From NCBI RefSeq assembly GCF_010500865.1, contig NZ_JAAAWN010000005.1, positions 33,772 to 97,771 on the forward strand: 64,000 nt of DNA. Direction: 5' to 3'. Each line of letters starts with the position of its first letter. The stretch's first letter is position 1. Source of the DNA: Alteromonas profundi (GTDB taxonomy: Bacteria; Pseudomonadota; Gammaproteobacteria; Enterobacterales; Alteromonadaceae). The notes beneath the pieces were generated by a model that saw only the letters and a program-made list of their open reading frames with translations, did no database searches and was not told the origin of the DNA. The position numbers were made by a program, and so were the translations under genes. Below are positions 51,470 to 60,710 of the stretch, in pieces.

Positions 51470-53644
51470 ATGCAGATAGCGCAACATCTGGCTCACGCAA
51501 CATGTTCACACCCTTTTTCCCTGCTAGGGCCGATGTCTACTAAGACAACCCAAAAGATTCAGGCTTGGCGGCCAGACGCTGAATCAATCATGGTCAGTTG
51601 GCCGAACACCACCCACGCTGACATTGCGTTATCGCTAAACAAAACCTCTGGTCTTTTCGAAGGTGAGGCCCCTAATAGTGCACTGGGCCTTGTGTACAAA
51701 TTAACGGTAAAGACAAAAGACACGACTTACTCCTATATAGATCCCTACCAATTTCGTGAGCAAGCCTTTCACGCGGTTCACTATATCGATACAGCGCCCG
51801 AAAACTTATACCATCAAGCTGGCGCACAATTGATCACTGTGGCTGAAGACGATATCCCCGCAACGCGTTTTTGTGTATACGCGCCAAATGCCTCTGCAGT
51901 GTCGGTTATCGGTGATTTTAATTACTGGGACGGTCGCTTACATCCAATGGAAAAAACCTCGTTGGGCTACTGGGTGCTGGTTATCCCTGAGCTTGTAGAG
52001 GGCGAAAGGTATAAATATCAAATTAAAGATGCGCAGGGCCACGAATTGCCCCACAAAGCGGATCCGCTTGGCTTTAGCGCCGAACAATACCCTTCCCATG
52101 CGTCTAAAATATACAACCATGAACGTTATCAATGGGCTGATAGCACGTGGATGAAAAAGCGAAGTGGCAATAAGTACGCGCAACCTATGAGCATCTATGA
52201 GGTGCATTTAGGGTCGTGGAAGCGCCCCAAAGATAATGCCGAGGAGCGCTATCTAAGCTATCAACAGCTGGCAGACGATCTTATTCCTTATGTTAAAGAA
52301 ATGGGCTATACCCACTTAGAGCTTTTACCGGTTTCTGAATTTCCTTTTGATGGGTCGTGGGGGTATCAACCGGTGGGTATGTTTGCTCCTACCAGTCGCT
52401 TTGGCGGGCCTGACGAGTTTAAAGGGTTTGTAGATGCGTGCCACCAAGCCGGTATTGGCGTAATTATCGATTGGGTACCAGCGCATTTCCCCGAAGATGG
52501 TCATGGGCTAGCGCGCTTTGATGGCTCTCATGTTTATGAGTATGAAGATCCACGCAAAGGGTGGCACCCCGATTGGAATTCTTGCATTTACGATTTTGGT
52601 AAACAAACCGTTCGTCAGTTTTTAGTAGCCAATGCATTGTTTTGGTTAGATAAGTTTCATATTGATGGGTTGCGAGTTGATGCGGTGGCGTCCATGTTGT
52701 ACCTAGACTATTCGCGTAACCACGGCGAGTGGATCCCCAACGTAGATGGGGGCAATGAAAACTATGAAGCAATCAGTTTATTGCGTTGGATGAACGAGGA
52801 AGTGTACAAACATTACCCTGATGCGATGACTATCGCAGAAGAGTCAACCTCGTTTCCAAAAGTTTCTCGCCCGGTATTTGAGGGCGGCCTTGGTTTTGGC
52901 TTTAAGTGGAATATGGGGTGGATGCACGACTCCCTGCACTATATTGCAAAAGATTCAGCTTACCGCTCGTATCATCATGGCGATATTACCTTTAGCATGG
53001 TATACGCCTTTGACGAAAATTTTGTATTGCCAATATCCCATGACGAAGTGGTTCACGGCAAAGGCAGTATGCTAGGCAAAATGCCGGGCGATGAGTGGCA
53101 ACAGGCCGCTAATTTACGCTGTTATGCGGGCTTTATGTTTGCACACCCCGGTAAAAAATTGAATTTTATGGGTATTGAATTCGGGCAGTCTAGAGAATGG
53201 AACCACGATAGTGGTTTAGATTGGGACTTGCTTGAATACGATAAACATAAAGGTATTCAGGAAACTTACAAAGCCCTTAATCATTTGTACAGAAGTACGC
53301 CGGCTCTGCACGAATTAGATCATAGTCACGAAGGATTTGGGTGGTTAGATCATCACAACGCAGAGCAAAGTATAATTTCTTTTGTTCGTAAGGCCAAAAA
53401 TGGTACGCAAAAGGTGTATGTGGTGTGTAATTTCACGCCAATACCGCATCCGCATTTTCGTTTAGGCGTAGAAGAAGAGGGTAGCTTAACCCTTGCGCTA
53501 AATACGGATAGCGATGCCTTTGGAGGGAGCGACTACCCTACAACGAGCGAAGCCACTAGCCAGCCGACACCATGGAACGACAGACCGTATTCGGTAGAAA
53601 TTTCATTGCCGCCGTTGGCCACCGTTTTTTATGTTACTAAGTAG
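51470..53644 (+). CDS. glgB: 1,4-alpha-glucan branching enzyme
   Basis: GH13 enzyme of 724 residues that forms alpha-1,6 branches in glycogen. It has an N-terminal CBM48-like repeat and domain (RFCVYAPNASAVSVIGDFN), then the GH13 catalytic core: GVIIDWVPAHFPED, nucleophile GLRVDAVASML, acid/base TIAEESTSFP and LPISHDEVVHGKGS. AAGGAG precedes the ATG. It is 103 bases after malQ and eight before glgX. Confidence 0.96.
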   Translation: MQIAQHLAHATCSHPFSLLGPMSTKTTQKIQAWRPDAESIMVSWPNTTHADIALSLNKTSGLFEGEAPNSALGLVYKLTVKTKDTTYSYIDPYQFREQAFHAVHYIDTAPENLYHQAGAQLITVAEDDIPATRFCVYAPNASAVSVIGDFNYWDGRLHPMEKTSLGYWVLVIPELVEGERYKYQIKDAQGHELPHKADPLGFSAEQYPSHASKIYNHERYQWADSTWMKKRSGNKYAQPMSIYEVHLGSWKRPKDNAEERYLSYQQLADDLIPYVKEMGYTHLELLPVSEFPFDGSWGYQPVGMFAPTSRFGGPDEFKGFVDACHQAGIGVIIDWVPAHFPEDGHGLARFDGSHVYEYEDPRKGWHPDWNSCIYDFGKQTVRQFLVANALFWLDKFHIDGLRVDAVASMLYLDYSRNHGEWIPNVDGGNENYEAISLLRWMNEEVYKHYPDAMTIAEESTSFPKVSRPVFEGGLGFGFKWNMGWMHDSLHYIAKDSAYRSYHHGDITFSMVYAFDENFVLPISHDEVVHGKGSMLGKMPGDEWQQAANLRCYAGFMFAHPGKKLNFMGIEFGQSREWNHDSGLDWDLLEYDKHKGIQETYKALNHLYRSTPALHELDHSHEGFGWLDHHNAEQSIISFVRKAKNGTQKVYVVCNFTPIPHPHFRLGVEEEGSLTLALNTDSDAFGGSDYPTTSEATSQPTPWNDRPYSVEISLPPLATVFYVTK

Positions 53645-53652
53645 GATTAAGG

Positions 53653-55740
53653 TTGAACGTTACTAATTCAGCACCTCATTTGTTTGAAGTATTCGTCGGT
53701 GAAGCGCAGCCTCAGGGCCCGACCTTGTTTGATGATGGTTGCAATTTCGCCGTATATGCCCCAGACGCCAAAGCGGTCATTCTGTGTCTTTTTCATGCAG
53801 ATACAGAAGAACCCCTTGCTGAAATTCATTTGCCTGAAAAAAGCGGTGATATATGGCACGGTTATATTTCTAATGTCGATGAAGGCCAATTGTATGGCTA
53901 TCGTGTAGAGAGGGGGGAGGGGCAGCTACACGACGTTTCTACTAACAAGCTACTTATCGACCCATATGCCAAAAAGCTCAGTCGCGCTATTAATTGGGAT
54001 GAGCGCCAATACAAAGGCGACTCGCAGTTTATGGTGCCAAAGGGCGTGGTACTAGACCCGTCTTTATATTCGCCGATGCTAGCATCATCGGTACGTTATC
54101 CTGCGAATAAGCGTATCGTGTATGAAGCCCATGTTAAAGGGCTTACCAAACGCCACCCGGACGTACCCAAAGAACACCGCGGGAAATTTCTTGGTGCCTG
54201 TCATCCGTCAGTGGTTGAACATATTAAACGTTTAGGCGTTACCACCGTTCAATTTATGCCAATGTGCGCCTTTATGCCCGAGCCTTTTATTACCGACAAA
54301 GGGCTAACCAACTATTGGGGCTACAATCCTATTAACTTTTTTGCTCCTGAACCTAGGTATGCGAACAAGGATGCTTTGGCTGAGATAAAGCAAATGGTTA
54401 GTGCGTATCATAATGCGGGCATTGAAGTTATCGTTGACGTAGTGTTCAACCATACCGCAGAAAGTGGTAAAGGCGGGCCCATTCTTTCCTTTAAAGGGTT
54501 TTGTCCTTATCAGGCCTATTTGTTAGAACAAAACAAAAAAGGTGACCTTGAATATTCTAACCATTCAGGGTGTGGAAATACTATTCATACATCGCACCCC
54601 TACATGATGACGCTTATTCTTGATGCAATGCGTTATTGGGTATCGGTTATTGGCGTGGACGGTTTCAGGTTTGATTTGGCAGTATGTTTAGGTCGCGAGC
54701 CGCAACAATATAACCGTTACGCCGGGTTAATAAGGGCAATAGGGCAAGATCCTCAGTTAAAAGATAAAGTGTTACTTGCAGAGCCTTGGGACATAGGGCC
54801 TGGCGGTTATCAAGTCGGTAATTTCCCAACCCCTTGGTTGGAAGTTAACGATAAGTACCGAGATACGGTTCGCGCCTTTTGGCGAGGTGATGAAGGCTTA
54901 GCGCCGGATTTCGCCACCCGTCTAATGGGCTCGCGAGATATCTTTCATAAAGGCTATCGTCATATTTCATCGTCGGTGAACCATATCACTTATCACGATG
55001 GGTTCACCCTGCATGATTTAGTCAGTTATGCCGAGCGACACAATGAAGCCAATTTAGAAGATAATCGTGATGGCCATGGGCATAATTTGTCAGCGAATTA
55101 TGGCGCAGAAGGTGAGACCCAAGATAAAAAAGTATTGTCATTAAGAGAGCGTCAGAAACGTAATTTGTTCGCTACCTTGATATTTTCCCAAGGTACACCG
55201 CATGTGTTAGGTGGCGACGAATTAAGTCGTACGCAAAATGGTAATAACAATGCGTATTGCCAAGATAACCCGATTAGCTGGTTCGATTGGGATCTTAATA
55301 AGCGCAAACAAGACTTTCTTAGCTTTTGTCAGTACGTAATAAAGTTAAGACGGACGTCATCACTACTGAGTGAGATTAAGTTAGACGATGATCCTTATTC
55401 GCTTTCTCGTAATGTCAGTCAGATAAACTGGTTTAAACCAGATGGCAGTGATAAAGAATCGGAAGATTGGAACGCCGCCCATAATAAAGCGTTTGGGGTG
55501 GAAATTAGAGGGAAGGCCACAAGCGCCCAGTCGCCTGAACATTGGTTCTTATGCTTTAATGCGAGCGACAATGACGTGCGCTTTCATTTGCCTTCTTTGT
55601 CGCCCAAAGGCGGTTGGACGTTGCGCTTAGACACCCGATACGCCTCTTTAGATAACCAACCAGACATTTGCATTCAGCGCGTTTTTCTACAAGCTGGGCG
55701 CTCGCTAACGTTATTCAGCTACAGTGAAGTAAATGGATAA
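53653..55740 (+). CDS. glgX: Glycogen debranching enzyme, GlgX-type
   Basis: GH13 isoamylase-type enzyme of 695 residues that hydrolyses alpha-1,6 branches. The N-terminal CBM48-like part is NFAVYAPDAKAVILCLF; catalytic motifs are VIVDVVFNHTAES, GFRFDLAVCLGR, LLAEPWDIGPGGYQVG, and TYHDGFTLHDLVSY. The start is taken as TTG 53653 after AGGATTAAGG; no later Met precedes the conserved region. It is tightly coupled to glgB. With malQ it would convert branched glucan to glucose and short dextrins. Confidence 0.94.
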   Translation: MNVTNSAPHLFEVFVGEAQPQGPTLFDDGCNFAVYAPDAKAVILCLFHADTEEPLAEIHLPEKSGDIWHGYISNVDEGQLYGYRVERGEGQLHDVSTNKLLIDPYAKKLSRAINWDERQYKGDSQFMVPKGVVLDPSLYSPMLASSVRYPANKRIVYEAHVKGLTKRHPDVPKEHRGKFLGACHPSVVEHIKRLGVTTVQFMPMCAFMPEPFITDKGLTNYWGYNPINFFAPEPRYANKDALAEIKQMVSAYHNAGIEVIVDVVFNHTAESGKGGPILSFKGFCPYQAYLLEQNKKGDLEYSNHSGCGNTIHTSHPYMMTLILDAMRYWVSVIGVDGFRFDLAVCLGREPQQYNRYAGLIRAIGQDPQLKDKVLLAEPWDIGPGGYQVGNFPTPWLEVNDKYRDTVRAFWRGDEGLAPDFATRLMGSRDIFHKGYRHISSSVNHITYHDGFTLHDLVSYAERHNEANLEDNRDGHGHNLSANYGAEGETQDKKVLSLRERQKRNLFATLIFSQGTPHVLGGDELSRTQNGNNNAYCQDNPISWFDWDLNKRKQDFLSFCQYVIKLRRTSSLLSEIKLDDDPYSLSRNVSQINWFKPDGSDKESEDWNAAHNKAFGVEIRGKATSAQSPEHWFLCFNASDNDVRFHLPSLSPKGGWTLRLDTRYASLDNQPDICIQRVFLQAGRSLTLFSYSEVNG

Positions 55741-55760
55741 GCTTTACCAATGGCGATAAA

Positions 55761-55798
55761 AACAGCGTAGAGAATTTATTTATGTTCTCGGCGCTGTT
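55761..55798. other. Imperfect hairpin after glgX
   Basis: AACAGCG plus GAGAA pairs with TTCTC plus CGCTGTT, making a 12-bp stem with a 2-base interruption. No T-run follows, so this is a possible weak terminator or processing site before gnd. Confidence 0.45.
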
Positions 55799-55854
55799 CT
55801 TTGCCTACATTGGTTGCTATTATGCGCTCCCATCTGAAAAGTGAGGGTAATCCT

Positions 55855-57408
55855 ATGCAAAATGAAGGTGGAATTCAGCACGACGCTCAAGCGTGCGACA
55901 TTGGCTTTATCGGTTTAGGGGTAATGGGTAGTAACCTTACCATGAACCTTGTAGACCACGGTTATCGCGTGGCCTGTTTCGATTTAGATCAGCTAAAAGT
56001 AGAGTCAATTCTCGACAAAGACGCCAGTGAGCGAGCTGCTGACAGCGCCCCCCGCGTGGTAGGATGCAGCTCTTACACCGAGTTGTTAAGCAAGCTTAAA
56101 GCCCCTCATCTTATTATTATTTCTGTCCCTGCCGGCAATCCTGTAGACCACGTTTGTCATCATCTCATTGATGCAGGTATTCATGCCGATGATATCGTGG
56201 TTGATACAGGTAACAGCCTTTGGACAGACTCGGTGGCCCGCGAAGCAGAATACAAAGGCAAGTTTATTTTCTTTTCTACCGCAGTTTCTGGCGGTGAAGT
56301 TGGCGCACGTTTTGGGCCGTCATTAATGCCATCGGGTAATCCCTATGCATGGACTCGCATCGAGCCCGTACTTAAAGCGATTGCCGCTAAAGCGCACCCA
56401 GAAACAGGAAAGCCGCTGGAAAGTTTCATTCCAGGGCAACCAATCACCGAGGGGGAGCCGTGTGCTACTTACATAGGTCCCATTGGTGCGGGACACTATG
56501 TGAAGATGGTTCACAATGGTATTGAATACGCAGACATGCAACTAATCTGTGAAACCTATCATATTATGCGCGATGCGCTTGCGATGACCCCTGCAGACAT
56601 TGCCGCGGTTTTTCGTACGTGGAATAAGGGCAAGCTCAATAGTTATCTTATTGAAATAAGTGCCGAAGTGTTAGAGCAATTAGACCCTGAAACCAACCAG
56701 CCGTTGGTTGATGTTATTCTCGATAGAGCAGGGCAAAAAGGCACCGGGCTTTGGACTGCGGTAAGTGCACTAGAAGTAGGGAGTCCTGCGCAAACAATTA
56801 CCTCGGCCGTTTTTGCCCGAAGTATTTCAAGCTTGAAAGAAGAGCGTGTGGCTGCCAGTGAAGTTCTTTCAGGCCCTGACGCGGTTGACTACACCGAGGA
56901 CGAAAAGCAGGCGATTATCGTTAAGCTAGAGCATGCACTTTATTGCTCAAAAATTTGTGCTTATGCCCAAGGGTTCCAGCTAATGGCCATGGCGGCAAAA
57001 GAGCATGGTTGGAACCTGGAGTTTGGTGAAATTGCAAAAATCTGGCGCGCCGGTTGTATTATTCGCGCTGTCTTCCTGCAATCAATTTCAAAAGCCTATG
57101 AAAACAACGAAGAGTTGCCTAACTTATTAATGGACCCCTTCTTTGCAGAGCAAATCACCCAATACCAGTCACATTGGCGTCAATCCATTGCACAGGCTAC
57201 ATTAGCGGGTGTGCCATGTCCGTCTATGATGTCAGCGTTGAGTTATTACGACTCGTATCGTACTGCGGTACTTCCTGCAAACCTATTACAAGGCCAGCGC
57301 GATTATTTTGGTGCGCATACTTATCAACGTGTAGATAAGCCTGCAGCGAAAAAATATCACCTAGAATGGAGTGATCCCGGCCGTCCGCAGACCTCTATAA
57401 AACGATAG
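55855..57408 (+). CDS. gnd: 6-phosphogluconate dehydrogenase, decarboxylating
   Basis: Pentose-phosphate enzyme of 517 residues making ribulose 5-phosphate, CO2 and NADPH. The NADP fold has GFIGLGVMGSNL, and the substrate region has GPIGAGHYVKMVHNGIEYADMQ with the catalytic Lys, and then KGTGLWTA. It is about 40 residues longer than the usual 470-480 owing to an N-terminal extension and internal insertions. ATG 55855 follows GAGGGT; ATG 55822 is in frame upstream. It competes with edd for 6-phosphogluconate and ends in a terminator. Confidence 0.95.
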   Translation: MQNEGGIQHDAQACDIGFIGLGVMGSNLTMNLVDHGYRVACFDLDQLKVESILDKDASERAADSAPRVVGCSSYTELLSKLKAPHLIIISVPAGNPVDHVCHHLIDAGIHADDIVVDTGNSLWTDSVAREAEYKGKFIFFSTAVSGGEVGARFGPSLMPSGNPYAWTRIEPVLKAIAAKAHPETGKPLESFIPGQPITEGEPCATYIGPIGAGHYVKMVHNGIEYADMQLICETYHIMRDALAMTPADIAAVFRTWNKGKLNSYLIEISAEVLEQLDPETNQPLVDVILDRAGQKGTGLWTAVSALEVGSPAQTITSAVFARSISSLKEERVAASEVLSGPDAVDYTEDEKQAIIVKLEHALYCSKICAYAQGFQLMAMAAKEHGWNLEFGEIAKIWRAGCIIRAVFLQSISKAYENNEELPNLLMDPFFAEQITQYQSHWRQSIAQATLAGVPCPSMMSALSYYDSYRTAVLPANLLQGQRDYFGAHTYQRVDKPAAKKYHLEWSDPGRPQTSIKR

Positions 57409-57429
57409 AATAACGCAACTGATAAGAGT

Positions 57430-57460
57430 AAGGTGTACCCAATTAAGGTACACCTTTTTT
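57430..57460 (+). terminator. Terminator after gnd
   Basis: AAGGTGTACC (57430-57439), loop CAATTAA, GGTACACCTT (57447-57456) and T-run. It lies between gnd and msrB. Confidence 0.9.
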
Positions 57461-57475
57461 ATTTTGGGAGGGTAA

Positions 57476-57874
57476 ATGGCAGAGCAAGATTGGAAAGATA
57501 AATTGACTGACGAAGAATACCGCGTTTGTCGCCAAGCGGCCACTGAGCGCCCCTTTACCGGCGTTTTGCTTAATGAAGAACGAAGCGGCACGTATGAATG
57601 TAAGTGCTGTGGTGCAGCACTGTTTTCTTCCGACACAAAATTTGATGCAGGCTGCGGATGGCCTTCGTTTTATCAGCAGCTTGATGACGCAAATGTAGAT
57701 TACAAAGAAGACCATAGCCATGGTATGCACCGCGTAGAGATATTGTGCAAACAATGTGGCTCGCACTTAGGCCACGTGTTTCCAGACGGGCCTGAACCCA
57801 CAGGGCAACGCTACTGCGTTAATTCTTTATCGCTTACCTTTAAAGGCGATGACAATACCGAGATTAAAGGGTAA
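57476..57874 (+). CDS. msrB: Peptide-methionine (R)-S-oxide reductase
   Basis: MsrB of 132 residues, which reduces the R-epimer of methionine sulfoxide using thioredoxin. Two zinc Cys pairs are visible (CKCCG and CKQCG), with GCGWPSF and the catalytic Cys in [15 protein letters not shown] precedes the ATG. It is monocistronic, between two terminators. Confidence 0.96.
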   Translation: MAEQDWKDKLTDEEYRVCRQAATERPFTGVLLNEERSGTYECKCCGAALFSSDTKFDAGCGWPSFYQQLDDANVDYKEDHSHGMHRVEILCKQCGSHLGHVFPDGPEPTGQRYCVNSLSLTFKGDDNTEIKG

Positions 57875-58020
57875 ATAACCGCCTACGCCCGCCGTAGCGT
57901 TCGTCGCTACTTGGCATCATAGAGGAAGGTGGGGGAAAATGAAGAAGCGAGCGGGGAACTAAGGTAAACTACTGGTTAAAAATCACACAGCGTGTGTTCT
58001 ATATGCGAATATCTTGACAA

Positions 58021-58047
58021 AAAATCCGCCTTTCTATGGCGGATTTT
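58021..58047. terminator. Bidirectional terminator between msrB and lipoprotein gene
   Basis: AAAATCCGCC (58021-58030), loop TTTCTAT, GGCGGATTTT (58038-58047). Runs of A on the left and T on the right give U-runs for both convergent genes. Confidence 0.88.
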
Positions 58048-58088
58048 TGGTATTTTTCTTAGTTTTATCTGTAATTCATTTTCATAAA

Positions 58089-58928
58089 CTAAAGTTTATT
58101 TAATTTAAGCTCGCGGGCGCTAAATTCACCCTCATCAAGGGCATCGGCTATTTGTTCGGCTACATCGTTTAATATTGCCACAGGAAGTTTATGCTTGTTC
58201 GCCAATTGTGAAGCTAATTGTGTGTCTACGTTATCATCAAAATACGTCGCCACGGTAAGCCACACGTACGCGAACCTAAAGTTTTCTTTCGTTAAGCCCA
58301 ATTGATACAGCGAATGGAAGATAGCATTGTCTATGTTGTCGCTATTTTTATAAAGACTTAGCGCGCGATAAAGCGTTTGGATGGTTTTGTTTTCATCGCT
58401 TTTTATCTGAAATGAAGCCAGAGATACCAATAAATCGGGGGCACTTACCTTGTGGCTTGCGGCGTAGCGTTCGAACCGGTGGAAGGCGTCTTGGTCGTTA
58501 AATCGGGTCCAATGATAATAGGTAAGGTAGGGGTCAAGTGAGTCTTTCGTCTCCCTTGCCAGGCGCTGCAATTCTCTACGTGCTGTAATAACGCCTTTCA
58601 ATCGCGACGCTTCCTTACCTTTGCGCTTAACATGTTCTATATGTTGCGCTTCTTCAACACATACAGCGTACTTCTCAAGGGCTAACATTAAAGGGTATTT
58701 GTATGCATCCCCTTCATCCTCTCTATGGGTATATCTAAGATGGATAATATCCGCCCGATCGCGACGACAGCGACCGTCTAAATTCAAGTCAACGCACATA
58801 GCTGGATGAGACTCACAGATTTCTCCAGCGGTGGGGGCAAACCAATCGCTGCACCCAGAAAGCCATAAAACACACACAAACGAAAACGTGGCTTTATAGC
58901 CATTTGTGGAAAAATTACTAAATAACAT
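58089..58928 (-). CDS. Putative DUF2989-family lipoprotein
   Basis: This protein has a lipobox-like VLWLSGC and a Cys-rich start (ICESHPAMCVDLNLDGRCRRDRADII) that resembles the DUF2989 lipoproteins of Vibrio and Shewanella. The rest is helical with repeat-like arrangement (SHKVSAPDLLVSLASF, IDNAIFHSLYQLG). ATG 58928 starts a normal lipoprotein signal; ATG 58982 is an alternative but gives a long leader, and neither has a clear ribosome site. It is divergent from the GAPDH-like gene. Function is unknown. Confidence 0.7.
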   Translation of the reverse strand: MLFSNFSTNGYKATFSFVCVLWLSGCSDWFAPTAGEICESHPAMCVDLNLDGRCRRDRADIIHLRYTHREDEGDAYKYPLMLALEKYAVCVEEAQHIEHVKRKGKEASRLKGVITARRELQRLARETKDSLDPYLTYYHWTRFNDQDAFHRFERYAASHKVSAPDLLVSLASFQIKSDENKTIQTLYRALSLYKNSDNIDNAIFHSLYQLGLTKENFRFAYVWLTVATYFDDNVDTQLASQLANKHKLPVAILNDVAEQIADALDEGEFSARELKLNKL

Positions 58929-59107
58929 AGCGTTTGCAGTGCGATATCGGTGTTTTCTGAAATTTATCAACAATTTGGTCATCCTTGGTTGTTTTATTAA
59001 GATACTGCTCGTCACCGTCAGACGAATAATACTCACCTAGTGTACCCTAAAATTTAAAAATACTGACGTGTCAAATTTGGTTAATTTTGGTCGATGAAGG
59101 CATAAGC

Positions 59108-60553
59108 ATGAATCAAGAGTTTGAGCAGGAATTACAAAGTAGCTGGCAGGAACGTCAGGAATACGCGGAAATGATGTTGCCTTTGGTAGGTAAGCTGTAT
59201 CGCAATCGTTCAGTAGAGATTTCCGTGTATGGGCGCTCTTTATTGAACGCAAGTGCAATTGATTGCATTAAAGCACATCGTAAGGTTCGGCTTCACGAAG
59301 GCGTTAAACTGCGCCTACGGGAAAGTTACCCAATTTTACTCGCGTTAAGTGAAATGCAACTTGCGCCCGCCCAAATAGACATAGGTAAGCTGGCATTTGA
59401 TTTTCATTATGGCGCGGCGGTGGACAATGACGATCTTAACGCCTATTTAAGTGAGAAGTTAGCAGAGGTTGTTGATAAGCAAGATAACCAAGCTCCACAA
59501 GATGTGGTGCTTTATGGTTTTGGGCGTATAGGTCGCTTAATGGCTCGTTTGTTAATTGAACGTCAAGGTCAAAATAATAAATTACGCTTACGTGCTATTG
59601 TGGTACGTGGTGGCCGCGAAGGTGATTTGGAAAAGCGCGCCAGCCTATTGCGCCGCGACTCAGTGCATGGCCCGTTTAACGGTAGCATTACCGTTGATGA
59701 AGAAAAGAAAGCGCTTAAGGCCAACGGTGCCTACATTCAGGTTATATACGCAAATAGCCCAGATGAAGTGGACTATACCCAATACGGTATTAACAACGCC
59801 ATAGTTATCGACAACACGGGAATTTGGCGAGACCGCGACGGGTTAGGCTTACACCTAAAAGCAAAAGGTGCAGCAAAAGCAATATTAACCGCGCCCGGTA
59901 AAGGCGATATTAAGAATATTGTACATGGCGTTAACCACGATGAAGTAACCAGCGACGATACCATCGTTTCTGCGGCAAGCTGTACAACCAATGCAATTAC
60001 CCCCGTACTAAAAGCACTCGATGAAGAATACGGCATTGATAACGGGCATGTGGAAACCGTCCACTCTTATACAAACGATCAAAACCTTATTGATAATTAC
60101 CATAAAGGTGATCGCCGCGGGCGAAGTGCGCCTCTTAATATGGTAATTACCGAAACGGGCGCAGCAAAAGCCGTGTCTAAAGCGTACCCCAAATTAGCCG
60201 GAAAGCTTACCGGTAATGCTATACGCGTTCCTACACCGAATGTATCTTTGGCTATTTTGAACCTTAATCTTAAAACAGCAACCGACAAACTGGCAGTGAA
60301 TGAGTTTCTCCGTGACACTGCACTATTTTCTTCGCTACAGCATCAGATTGACTACACTGCCAGCAAAGAAATTGTATCTACCGACCTCGTTGGTTCGCGG
60401 GCCGCTTCAGTGGTAGATTCTCAGGCTACCATTGTGCAGGATAACCGCTTAACGTTATATGTCTGGTATGACAACGAATTTGGATATAGCTGCCAGGTTA
60501 TGCGCGTCGTGCGCGACATGGCTGGTCTTAGCTTTCCAACATTACCCGCGTAG
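59108..60553 (+). CDS. GAPDH-like dehydrogenase with N-terminal extension
   Basis: Predicted glyceraldehyde-3-phosphate dehydrogenase of 481 residues. About 130 unusual helical N-terminal residues precede a complete GAPDH domain: [17 protein letters not shown], catalytic Cys in SAASCTTNAITPVL, TVHSYTNDQ, and NVSLAILNL; WYDNEFGYS is at the end. The Rossmann strand ends VVRGG instead of the Asp seen in the NAD-type gap gene here, hinting at different cofactor or partner use. GAAGG precedes ATG 59108. A gluconeogenic or NADP role is inferred only. The extension may mediate regulation or oligomerisation. Confidence 0.88.
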   Translation: MNQEFEQELQSSWQERQEYAEMMLPLVGKLYRNRSVEISVYGRSLLNASAIDCIKAHRKVRLHEGVKLRLRESYPILLALSEMQLAPAQIDIGKLAFDFHYGAAVDNDDLNAYLSEKLAEVVDKQDNQAPQDVVLYGFGRIGRLMARLLIERQGQNNKLRLRAIVVRGGREGDLEKRASLLRRDSVHGPFNGSITVDEEKKALKANGAYIQVIYANSPDEVDYTQYGINNAIVIDNTGIWRDRDGLGLHLKAKGAAKAILTAPGKGDIKNIVHGVNHDEVTSDDTIVSAASCTTNAITPVLKALDEEYGIDNGHVETVHSYTNDQNLIDNYHKGDRRGRSAPLNMVITETGAAKAVSKAYPKLAGKLTGNAIRVPTPNVSLAILNLNLKTATDKLAVNEFLRDTALFSSLQHQIDYTASKEIVSTDLVGSRAASVVDSQATIVQDNRLTLYVWYDNEFGYSCQVMRVVRDMAGLSFPTLPA

Positions 60554-60569
60554 CGAAAAAAAAGTAATG

Positions 60570-60598
60570 AAAAAACCGACCGTCGTGGTCGGTTTTTT
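60570..60598 (+). terminator. Terminator after GAPDH-like gene
   Basis: AAAAAACCGACC (60570-60581), loop GTCGT, GGTCGGTTTTTT (60587-60598). A strong intrinsic terminator with a T-run. Confidence 0.93.
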
Positions 60599-60710
60599 GT
60601 TTGGATGAATAATTTGTGTACACCCTTCCTATAATTCGTTGTTTAGCGCGTGGCATTCCACTTCCTGTCTATGCTAAATTAGCGCTCAAATAATGAGGAA
60701 AACGACAGTT

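Noticed and set aside
59037-59107. HexR site before the second GAPDH-like gene
   Set aside because: The short upstream region has AT-rich sequence (AATTTGGTTAATTTTGG) but no TGTAAT/ATTACA palindrome.
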